From Pseudomonas brassicacearum (GTDB taxonomy: Bacteria > Pseudomonadota > Gammaproteobacteria > Pseudomonadales > Pseudomonadaceae): a DNA stretch of 64,000 bases. Positions within the stretch are counted from its first letter, which is position 1; every line of letters begins with the position of its first letter. Both the position numbers and the translations under genes were made by a program. Where the stretch lies: positions 1-64,000 of the forward strand of contig NZ_MOBJ01000034.1 of NCBI RefSeq assembly GCF_003732225.1, given 5' to 3'. Below the pieces are notes generated by a model, which worked only from the letters and a program-made list of their open reading frames with translations, was not told the DNA's origin and ran no database searches. Below are positions 6,283-18,200 of this stretch, one piece after another.

Positions 6283-9200
6283 CTACTGCCGATTCCAATA
6301 ATTTATTCCATCTTTAGGTCGAAACATAGTTCTTGGCGCACCATCCTGCCCAAGCACACCAAAGGTATTTGTATTTGGATCATATTTAAGAGTATCTCCC
6401 CGACTGTTTGTCTTTGTTAAAGTCCCGCCAGGTGAGTTTATTAAAAAGTCCTTTGCCTGCTCCACATACTGCTTGGAGTTCTGGAGCTCGGGAAACTCTC
6501 CCTTGTGCTTATCCCAGTGCCCGAAAGCGTTTTCAACGGCTGATTTATTTGACGTCGACGACCAAATCGGGTTACTCCCGACACTCCCACCATTTATGGC
6601 ACTCGTACCACCAGTCCCTTTTAGACCTGATGATGCTTTACCTGCAATCAACGTAGCAAGTGCGGCGGCCGAGACCTTCACCCTCGGATCAGAAGGATCG
6701 AGCCCCAGCGCCTGAATGAAAGCTTCCGCCGAAGGCATTGCTATCGTCGCCGTGGGAGCCGCGCTCGCATCGATATTGATCTGATGGAACGAATCCACTA
6801 CCCGCTTGAGGTCCGGCGGCAATTCAACGTCGTAATCCCCACGCTGAAACCCCAGCACAGCATTGTAGATATCGAGCACCGCCGTTTGGCAACCGCTCTT
6901 ATCGACAGCACAAACTTCCTTGAGCACTTGCTCATTGGCCAGGTGCTTTTCAAAATACTTGCTGGCAACGCCATCACAGGTATTGGTTTGCTTGCAGGTC
7001 TTTAATTCCTCGGCAAGCTTTTGCATTTCCACATGGTTCAGGTAGTTGTACTGCGTTGCATTCAGCGTGACATTCGCTGCTATCGACGGATCCCCACCAG
7101 TGACCGCTGCCGTCAATACACCTACCAGTTGCGACGCCGCCAGCAGGTTACTGACCCCCTTCTGATAATCAAGACTTTGAGGGTCTACACCTTTTGGCAG
7201 CAGCTTGTCCGCTAGAAAATCCACTACTGCTTCATTAGCGCCAGCGGCCAGGGCCCCAGTACGGAAGTCCCCGCCCATCGCCTCAGCCATCAGACCGCCG
7301 AGCGCGGCGTGCATGGCCACCTTCGTCAACTTGCCGTTTTCGAAGAGCGTGACATCACCGATCTTGTTGGCCCCTATAGCCCCGGCGATGCTGATCCCCG
7401 TGCCAACCGCAGACTCGATCAGGTTGTCCTTCAAACTACCGCCCATGATCGCCGTCTTGGCCACCGAATCAGCGGCTATCTTGATAGCGATGTTCTGGTC
7501 AAATTTCAACTCGGTGGGATTAAAGCCAAACTGGGAGGCAATGCCTGCCGTTGCACCTGCTAACACATACCCTTTTAGGCTGTCCGACGAGGTCACGTCC
7601 TTGAAAGTGGCGCCCAGATTTCCTTTGTTGTTGATTGCGCTGACTGCCGCAGTGCTGGCCATCGAGGTCAACACACTCGCCGCGATCACGTTACCCAGTC
7701 CCGCAGCGGTGGCTGCTGTGGCAGCAGTAGTCGCCGTTGCTGCGGTGGCTACCGATGCCGCCGCCATGGTCCCACCGGCTGAGGCTCCCATTGCCGTACT
7801 GGCAGAAGCCACCGCGGTACTCGCCGCACCCGCCGTCAACACTGTGACGATAATAATGATCGCCAACATCGCCCCGGCGCCCAGCCCGGAATGGTCGTAT
7901 TTGAAGGAGTCGTGTACCTCCTTAATCTGTCGCCAATCCACATCCCCACGCTTCTCGGCGTCCTTGAGCCAAGCCAGTTGTGGGTCGGCCTTCACCATCG
8001 CATCAATGGTCTGGCTGACGGTGTTCTGGTTGATTTGCTTGACGTCGATGTGCAGGCCGTCGACGGCTTTGATCACCAGATTGCCTTGGGCCACCAGTTT
8101 GCTCTGCCGCAGGGTCTCGTCGGTGTTGCCTTTGCCTTCGGCACTGTTCCAGGCGAGGTCACTATCGCTCTTCTCATGACTCTCCTGATGAAGATCCTTC
8201 ACCCCTTCAAAGGTGATCGAACCGCCACTGTCCAGCGTGATGTCCTTACCACTTTCCAGCTTGGCCGCCTGATACTTCTGGTCCCCACCGCTCTTGAGCG
8301 TCAGATCCCCACCGGTCTTGATTTCACTGCCTACGTTCGTGACCTGGGTCACTTCATCACGCTGGGTTTTACTGCTGCCCCAACTGCCTTTTTTCTTCAT
8401 GTCATACAGCGAGTAATCGCTGTCTTGCGCAGCCAGCAGTTGAAGGTTGTCGCCCGCCACCAGGTAAGCCTCATCGCCCGCGCTGACACGGCTGGAGATC
8501 AGCGTCAGGTCCTTACCCGCACTCAGCGCAACGCTGCCACCGGCAGTCACGGTGCTGGAGATCTGTTTGGCATGATCCTCTTGACGGGTCTCCTTCTTGT
8601 TCTTGAAGTAGGAGTGGCTCTCGTCCGCTGCCGAGGCCAGGGTCAGGTTTTCCGTCGCGGCCAGGGCGATGTCGCGCTTGGCTTCGATCTGGCTGGCGAT
8701 GGCCGAGAGGTCGCGGCCGGCGTTCATCTGCAGGTCGCGGCCGGCGCTGACGGTGGCGCCATATTGGGTGACGGAACTACTGTTTCTATTCGAACCGTAG
8801 TCGTCCTTGTTACGGCTTTCAGTGGCCGCGATAGTGATATCCCGCCCGGCGCTGATCGCCGTATCGCCGCCACTTTGCAGCACGCTGCCGTTGTTGCTGA
8901 CATCGCGCCCGGCCTGGAGGCTCAGGTTGTTGGCCGCTTCGATGCGGGCGGCGCTGTCGACGAAGGTCCGTTGCTGGCTGTAGCTGTCGTTGCTGCTGTT
9001 GTGGGTGGTCACGCTGCGTTCGTTGATCACGTCACCACGGAGCGCCGTCAGGCTCACATCACGCCCGGCAATGATGCCGCCGGCCTTGTTGACGATGTTG
9101 TTGCCCGCCAGCAGGTCCAGGCGGTTGCCCGCTTCGATCAAACCGCTGTTGACCAGGTTGTTGCCAGCGGCGGCCGACAGGTTGTTGGTCGCGCGCAGGG

Positions 9201-12200
9201 TGCCGACGTTGTTCAGGTCTGCGCCTGCGATCAGCGAGACGTCGTTGCCGGCGATCAAGGCGCCGTTGGGGGCCAGGCGGTTGTTGGCGTTGGCCAGGTA
9301 GAGCACCGGCACCAGTACGGTTTCGCCGTTGACCGTGGCGTTTTCCATCCAGACGATGTCGTGGGTCAGGGCCGCGACTTGCTGGGCGGTGAGGGTCACG
9401 CCCACCGCCAGGTTGAGCTGCTGTTTGCTGGCGATGGCGTTGTCCATCAGGTACTTGTAGAGCTTCTCGTCGCTGTTCTGGCCGTCGATGAAGCGCTGGC
9501 CGGTACGCGCGACCACCGCTTGCTGGAGCAACCGTTGTTCGTAGAAGCCGTCACCCAGACGCTTGGCACTTTTGTCCGGGTCGTAGCCGAGGTTCGCCAA
9601 CAGGTAGTCCGAGCTCATGAATTGCTTGAGGTCGGTGAGCACCGGGTTGGTTTCGATCAGGTATTTCTGCGGGTTGGACTTGCCCGAGGTGTCGGGCAGG
9701 CCCTGGACCCGGGCCACGGTCTGGCTGGTGGCCGGGGTGCTGGTCACGGCTGCGATGGCTACCGGAATGGCAGCCACGGCGGTGCTGGCCGCGGGTGCTG
9801 TGGCAATCGGCGGTACTGCCGCGCCCGGTACGCTGATCCCGGTCAGTGGGTCACGCTGGGTGGCTGGCAGGGTCGGCAGACTCAGGTCGGGGTGGGTGGC
9901 GTCCACTGGCGGCTGGCTCGCAGCATCGACATGCACGACACCGGACTGGGTGATGGTGTCGGTGGCGCGGTCATGACCGGGCAACTGAACATTGCCGATG
10001 TTGCTGTCGCTTGGCGCGGTGACGTTGATTGCGCTGCCGCTGGCGCTGACGCCGGCACTCTGGCGGGCGGTCTGCACCAGTTGCCGGTCGCTGGCGGAAA
10101 CCTGGGCAATGTCACCGATCTGGACGCTGCGAGCCTGAACGTTCGGCAGGTTTATTTCGCGCTGGGCGCTGCTGACGCTGGCGCCGCCCATAGTCCAGCT
10201 TTGGGGTGCGTTGTTGGCCTGGGTTGCCTGACGGACGGTACCGCCCTGGCCGCTCAGGCGGAACAGGCCGTTTTGCCCGGTGGGTAGGCTGAAGCCCGGC
10301 AGGCTCAGTGGGTTGACCTGCTGTTGGGCCAGGTTGGGGGGTAGTTGCGCGTTGACGTAGATCGGCGTGGAGTACGCCGGTCCCGCACCGGTGTCAGTCT
10401 TGGTACGACCCGCCGCAACATAGGCATAGTACGGGCGAACCACGCTGTTGTTGATGTTCTGAGCGGCATTGAGGGTGACATTTGCGCCAGCCTGGATAAT
10501 GGCATCCAGAGACTCACCGTTGTTGACGCGGGTGCTGGCGGGCAGTGTTTCTCCCATCCAGGCCAGAAAGTTGCTCATGTCCGCTTCGACCGTGGCCGAA
10601 GGTGTCGGGTTGTTTCGTTGGGTGAAGATGCCAGCCAGTCTAATGGCCGTGGCGGTTTCGTTGACCCAGCTCACGTATCTTCGAGTGGATTCGATTTCCT
10701 GCTCTTGCACACCTTTGTTGTTGATCGTCGAAGCAGTGGCAGTTAAATCGCCAGCCGCTGTAAGACTGCTGCTGATGTTGTTCACTTCTCCTGCGTTAAT
10801 CGTCAGGTTCGCGCCGCTGTTGATCGAGGCGGCTTCAGAATGAAGCGTTATCTTCAAACGATCGGTTTCTGCAATTTCCCAAAGGCCGTTTCTGCGGCCA
10901 CCGCCACGGTAGTCACATGCAGGCCCCGCGATCAATGCGCACGGCAATTCAGTGATGGTCGCGACACTTTTCTCATGCTCGGTGTACTGCAACACATCCA
11001 TGACGTTGTTTACCGTCGTGGCTGCGATAGTCAGATTGCCGACGCTCTCGATGCTCCCGGAACGGTTATTCAGCAGATCGGCCTTGTTCTGGCTCGAGTC
11101 TCTGGAGATCAGCATGTTGCCCAGGCTGTAGATCTGCGCATAGCTGTTGGTGACGCTGGACGCCAGCAGCTGCATGTCGCCGCCGCTGGAGATCAGGCTA
11201 TTGTTATTGACCAACGCGCCGGTGCTGACGGTCAGGTTGTTGCCCGAGCCCAGAGTGCCGGTGTTGTACACCCCGCCCGCAGTCACGGTCAGGTTGTTGC
11301 TGGAGGTCAACCGTCCTGCGTTACCGAGCCAACCGCCGACATTGATCCAGGTATCGCCACCCCCGGCAATACTCGCCGCGCTGCTCAAGCTGAGTACCCC
11401 GGCGCTCAGGCCAAGGTTACCCAAACTGCTGACCCGGCCATTGCCGTTATAGGTGCCGCCGAGGCTCAGGTTCAAACTGCCGTCACTGGCAATCAGGCCA
11501 TCGTTGTACCAATTGCCGCCGCTACCGACAAAGCTGTTGGAAGCCAACAACTGGCCGCCCGCGCTCTGGCTGAAATTGTTCACGTTAACCGTCAGACGCC
11601 CAGCCTGGATGACGCTGCTGTTGGTCCAGCTGTCGGCGTTGAGGGTCAGGCCGCCTCGGGTGACGAGGGTGCCACCGGCCCCCATGACGTTCGCGGTGGC
11701 GATGTCGAAGGTGCCGGTACCGACGTGCAGCAGTCTGCCGCCGACGTTCATGAAACCACCGGCGCCGAGGGTCAGGTCGCTGTTGGCGGTTTCGAGGGTG
11801 CCGTTGCGGTTGTCGAACAGGCCGCCGATCTGGAATTCGGTCTTGCCGCTGGTGCCCAGGGCGCGCAGTTGGCCGGTCTGGTTGTCGAGGCTGGCAGCGC
11901 GCACGCTCAGGGTGCTGTCGCTTTCGATGATGCCCAGGCGGTTGTTCAGGGCGCCGTTGAGGCTGAGGTCGATCCGGTTGCCGGCGATCTGGCCGTCGTT
12001 GTCGCCGCTGTTGTCGAAGTTGTTGCCGCTGACCTTGACCAGTCCCTTGGCGTAGAGCCCGCCATTGCGGTTGTCGAAATTGCCGGCGCTGCCGGTATTG
12101 ACGATGGCGTCGCCGCTTTGCGCAGAGATGCGTCCGCCATAGTTGTCGATGCCGCCCAGGGCGCTGAGGGTCAGACGCTGGGCCTGGGTGATGCCGCCCT

Positions 12201-15200
12201 GGCGGTTGTTGTTCAGGTCGTAGCCGTTTTTCAATACGCCGACCACGCGGGCTTCGAGGGCGCCCTTGAGGCTGGCGAGGATGCCGCCGCGGTTGTCGAG
12301 GTTGGCGGCGGTCACGAGCAGGTCGCCGTTCTGGGCGAGGAGCCGGCCGCTCTGGTTGTCGATATCGCCACCGACAGTCACGGTGGTGGCGCCCAGGCTT
12401 TGCAGGGTGCCTTTGCCGTTGGCCAAGCTCGCGGCTTGCAGTTGCAGATCGCCGTTCTGGCTGTAGATCAAGCCGTCGCTGCTGTTTTGCACGGCGCCGC
12501 TGGCATTGATGATGAGGCTGTCGCTGGCGGCGACGGTGCCGTGATTGCGGTTGTCGAGGCCGCCGGTGAGCAGGTTCAACAAGCCTTGGCTCACCAGTTG
12601 ACCACCCTGGTTGTTGATTTGCGTGCTGCGGCTAATCACCAGCGGCCCGCCGCTGGCGAGTTTGCCGTTGCTGTTGCTCAGGGCACCGAGCAGGTCGAGG
12701 GTCACCGCGCCGTTGCCAAACAGGCGGCCGTTGCTGTTGTCCAGGCTGGTGCCGCTAACGTTCAGGGCTTGTTGCGCGCTGACGCCGCCGCCGATGTTGC
12801 TCAGGGCCATGGCGTTCAGCGTCAGGGCCGCGCCGCTGTCGATCGAACCACCCTGGGCGTTGTTCAACAGGCCGCTGACGCTCAGGCGCTGGCCCGCGCC
12901 GCTGGAGATAATACCGGCGCTGTTGTCGAGGCTGGCCGCGTTGACGGTCAGGGCATTCTGGCTGACCAGTGCGCCGGCGCCGCTGTTGAGCAGCGCACCG
13001 CTGAGGGTCACGTCGAGGTTGCCACTACGACTGGACAGGGCACCGCCGCTGCGGTTGTCGAGACTGCTGCCATTGACGCTCAGGCCCTGCCAACCGGAGA
13101 TCAGCCCGCCCTGATTGAGCAAGGTCTCGCCACTCAGGCCCAGTAGGTTGTTGCTGATGAGTTTGCCGCCAGTGTTGTCCAGGGTGCGCCCGGTCAGGTT
13201 GAAGCTCTGGATGCTGGAGAGTTCGCCGCTCTGGTTGTTCAGGTCGCGCAGGCGGCTGATGCTCAGCGGGCCTTGGGCGGTGAGCAAACCGTTGCTGTTA
13301 TCGAGGTCGCCTCCGGCCAGGTCAAGACGGATGCCGTTGTCGCCCAGCAGACGCCCGCCGCGCTGGGTCAGCGCGCCGAGGGCCAGGTCTATATCGCCCT
13401 TGGCCGAAAGTTCCCCGCCGTTGCTGGAGTTCAGGCTGGTGGCCTTGAGGATCAGGCCGCCCTTGCTGTTGATCAGGCCGTTAGCGCTGTTGTCCAGAGC
13501 CATGGCGTTGAGGTTGACGGCGCTCACGCCGAGCAGCTGGCCGCCCTGGTTGTTGATGTCGGCGCTGTTGATCGTGAGGGCCTGTGCGGCGTTGATCAGA
13601 CCCTGGTTCTGGTTGCTCAGCAGGCCGTTGACCGTCAGGCCGAAGTCGCTGCGGCTGGTGACGATGCCGCCGCTGTTGTCCAGGCTACCGGCCTGGACGT
13701 CGAGGGCTGCGGCGGCAATCTGGCCTTTGAGGTTGGTCAGCGCCTGATTGACGCGCAAGGTCAGGGCCTGGTTGCCGAGCACCTTGCCGTTGCTGTTGTC
13801 CAGGTTCGCGGCCGCCAGTGTGTAGGCCTGGGGGCTGGAGATTTCACCACCCTGGTTGTTGACGCCGTTGAGGTTGCTGAGCAGCAACAGAGGCGCGTTG
13901 ATAAAGCCGCCCTGATTGTTCAGCTGGCCGTGGTTCAGATTCAGGGCCAGACTCGTGTTGCTGAAGAGTTTACTGTTCTGTTGATCGAGACCACGGACAT
14001 TGGCGGTCAGTGTATTGATGCTGCCAATGCTGCCACCGGCCTGGTTGGTGACCTGGCCTGCGGTCAGGTCCAGCGTGTCATCACTGTCCAGGCGCCCGGC
14101 TTGGCTATTGTCCAGCGCGCCGGTATTGATCACCATCGCGGCTTTGCTTTTAAGGCTGCCGTTCTGGCGGTTGTCGAGGCTGGCGCTGTTCAGAGTCAGG
14201 CTGCTGTCGGTGACCAGCTTGCCACCCTGGTTGTGCACATCACCACGGGCCACAAGGTTGAGGGCGCCGGCACTGGAGAGCTTGCCGGCGTTGTTGCTCA
14301 GGTTGTTCGCCGTGACGTCGAGGGCACCTTCGCTGCTGATCAGGCCCTGGCTGTTATCCAGGTCGCCGCTCAGAGTCAGGCGCATCTTTTGCAGGCCAAA
14401 CAGGCTGCCGCCCAGGTTGTTCAGAACGTCGCCGTCCAGGCTCAGGCTGACCTTGCCGTTGAGCAGGCCATTGACGTTTTTCACCTGACCCAGGCCCAGA
14501 TTCAGGTCTTGCTCGGCAATCACCTTGCCGCTGTCGCTGTTATCGAGTTTTTGCCCGAGCAGGGTCATCGTGCCGCTGCTGGTGGACAGCTCGCCGCCTC
14601 GGTTGTCGATGCTGCCGACGTTGAGTTTCAGCGCTTTTGTTGCGGCCAGCAGACCGCTCTTGCGGTTGTCGAGGGTGCTGCCGGTCAGGTCCAGAGAGGT
14701 GCTGGCAATCAACAGGCCATTCTGATTGTTCAGGCTGGTAACGTTGGCCACGATGTCGCGCTTGCCAGAGATCGAACCGTTGCTGTTATCCAGGCTGGCG
14801 CCACTGAGCAGCAATGAACCCTCGGCAGTCATCACCCCGCTCTGGTTGTTCAACGCTTGACTGACGCCCAGATCGAGCAGGCCATGGCTGTTCAGCAGGC
14901 CGTTGCTGTTGTCCAGGCTGTCACTGCGACTGTCGATGGCAGCGGCCGAAATCACCCCCCAGGTGTTGTTCAACGCCTGGGCGATGCGCAGGGTCAACGG
15001 ACCCTGGTTACTCACCAGTTTGCCGTGGCTGTTGTCGAGGTTTTGCGCGGCCAGGATGAAGGCTTCGGTGCTGGAGATCTCACCATTCTGGTTGGCGACG
15101 CCGTTGAGGTTCTTGAGCAGCAGATTACCTGGAGCGTTGATGTAACCGCCCTGGTTGTTCAACTGGCCGTGGTTCAGATCCAGGCTCAGCGCTGTTTTAC

Positions 15201-18200
15201 TAAAAAGCCCGCCGCCCTGCTGGTCGAGGCCAGTGACGTTCGCCGTCAGGGCTTTTTCGCTGGAGATGGTGCCGCCCGCGCCGTTGCTGACTCCGGTGGC
15301 AGTCAGGTCCAGGGTATCGCTGCTGGTCAGGCTGCCGTCCTGGCTATTGTCGAGCGCGCCCGTGGTAATGCGCACCGGGCCGATACCCGCCAGTTGGCCG
15401 CTGCGGCTGTTATCCAGGCTAGCACTTTGCAGCGTCATGCCGGTGCCGGAAAACAGCGTTGCGCCCTGGTTAATCAGCGCGCCGCTGCTGGTGATCGCCA
15501 GAGCCCCGGCGCTGGTCAGCTTGCCGCTGCTGTTATCGACACTGGCGGCATGCACGCTCAGCCCGGCCTGACCGCTGATCACGCCGCTGTTAAGCAGCGC
15601 ATCATCGAGGGTGATGTCCAGCGCGTTGCTGCTGTCGAGGGTGCCACCAGAGTTATCCAGGCGCGAACCGCTCAGGCGGATGCTGTCTTGGGCATGGATC
15701 AGGCCCTTGGTCTGGTTGATCAATTGCGCCACGTTCAGCTCAAGGCCTGTGCCCGAGAGGACTTTGCCACCCGCACTGTTATCCAGACGTTGACTGGTCA
15801 GTTTGACTCCGCTGGCGTTGACACTGGTGTCGGTACTGGACAGCTCGCCGGCGCGGTTGTCGATTCGGTCAACGTTGATGTTCAGCGCTTTTTTGGTGCC
15901 GACCAAACCGCCGTTGCGGTTATCGAGGCTGCTACCGGTGAGGGTCAGATTGCCTTGGGCAACCAATACGCCGCCTTGTTGGTTCAGGGCGCCAATGGTG
16001 GCGCTCAGGTCGGTCTGGCTGGCAATGCGGCCGCCGGCGTTGGCAACTTCGTCGGCCTTGAGGCTGACCGGGCCAACGGCGCTGAGCAGGCCGCCCTGGT
16101 TGTCCAGACGGGTGCCGCTAAAGCCGATGGCGGCGTTGCCGGTGAGCAGGCCTTTGTCGCGGTTGTCCAGTTGCCCAACGAACAGTTGCAGGGCCTTGTC
16201 GGCATGAATCAGCGAACCACGGTTATCCGCCGAGTCGCCGCGCAAGGTCAGCAGGCCACTGCCCTTGAGGCTGCCGCCGCGGTTGTCGAGACTGCCGGTG
16301 GTGATGTCGACGTCGCCCTTGGCCAACAGAGCGCCCTGGCTCTGGTTGTCGAACTTGCCGGTGATGCGTGCGCTCAGGTTGCCGTCGCTGATCAGGCGGC
16401 CCTGATTGCGGTTATCCAGGCTGGCAGCGCTGACGCTCAAGCCTTTTTTCGAGCCCAAGGTGCCGTTGCGGTTATCCAGCGCGGCGCCAAGGTCGATGCT
16501 CAGGCCCAGGTCGCTCACTACGCCGCCATCGCGGTTGTCGAGGCTGGCGGCACTGATGGTCGAGGTGCCGGCGCTCGACAGCTCGCCACTCAGGTTGGTC
16601 AAGGCGCCGCTGGTATCAAGCAGCAACGCAGCGGCGCTGCTGAAGGTTCCGTCGGTGTTGTCAAGGCTGCCGGTGCGGGCGTCGATACCCTTGGCCGAAA
16701 TCACCCCAAGCGTGTTGTTCAAAGCCTGGCTGATGCGTAGGGTCAGGCCTTGCTGGCTGCTGATGACCTTGCCACGGGTGTTGTCCAGGCTCGTCGCCGT
16801 CAGACTGAAGGCGTTGTTGCTAGAGATTTCGCCATCCTGGTTGGCCACACCGTTAAGGTTTTTCAGCAGCAACTGCTCGGGGCCGCTGATCAAGCCATGC
16901 TGGTTATTCAACTGGCCGTTGTTCAGGTCCAGGCTCACCGAGCTGTTGCTGAACAGTTTGCCGTTTTGCTGATCCAGACCACTGACACTGGCGGTCAGGG
17001 CCTTGGCACTGGAGATCTGGCCGAGAGCACCGTTGTTGAGCTGGCCACTGATCAGATCGAGGGTGTCGCCGCTGGTCAGTTGGCCGTTGAGGTTACTCAG
17101 CAGGCCCTGGCTGTTGAGGTTCAGCGCATTAACGCTGGTCAGGGTGCCGCCATCGTTGTTCAGACTGCCGGCGCTGAGGAGAATCGCACCGTCGCCCTTG
17201 AGCGCGCCCTGATTGTTGAGCAATTGCGCGCTCAGGGTCAGGCCCATATTGCGTTTGGCGTAGAGGTTGCCGCCCTGGCTGTTGTCGAGTTGTGCAGCAC
17301 GTAGTTGTACTGCGCCCTGGCCGGAAATCTGGCCTTTGAGCGAGTTATTTACCTGCGTGGCGGTCAGGTTCAAGTCGCCGCCGGCAAGCAGGCGGCCATT
17401 GTTGCTGTTGTCCAGGGTGCTACCAGTCAGGGTCAGATAGCTCTGGCTGGAGACCTGGCCGCCACGGTTGTCGAGGCTGGTGGCCGCCAGGGTGAAGCCC
17501 TGATTGCTGGATATTTCGCCGCTCTGGTTGGCGACGGCGTTGAGGTTTTTCAGCAGCAGCGCGCCTGGCGTAGTGATCAAGGCGCTCTGGTTATTGAGCA
17601 GACCGTGGTTCAGGTCAAGGGAGAGGCTGGTATTGCTGCTGAGTTGGCCCCGGTCATGTTGATCGAGCCCACTGACGCTGGCGGTCAGGGCCATGGCGCT
17701 GGCGATGCGACCACCCAGACTGTTGTCCACTTGGGAGGCAGTCAGGTTGAGGGTGTTGTCGCTGGAAATCTGGCCGCTCTGGTTCTGCAGGGCGCCAGTA
17801 CTGATCGACAGCGGACCTTTGCCATAGAGATTGCCTTGCTGGCTATTGTCGAGGCTGGCGCTGGTGAGGTTCATCCCGGCCTGGCTGGACAGCACGCCCG
17901 TTGTGTTGAGCAGGCTATTGGCGTTGATCTCCAGTCCATTGCTGGCAATCTGGCCTTTGAAATTGTTCAACGTCTGGTTGATCAGCAGCGTGAGGTTTTG
18001 CTCGCTGAGGACCTTGCCACCGGCGGAGTTATCCAGACTGGTGGCGGCCAACGTGAAGCCTTGTTGGCTGGAGATTTCACCGCTCTGGTTAACCACCGTG
18101 TTCAGGTTCTTCAGCAGCAGCGCGCCGGGTGTGGTGATCAGGGCATTCTGGTTATTGAGCACGCCGTTGTTCAGGTCCAGGGTCAGGCCTGTGGCGCCGC

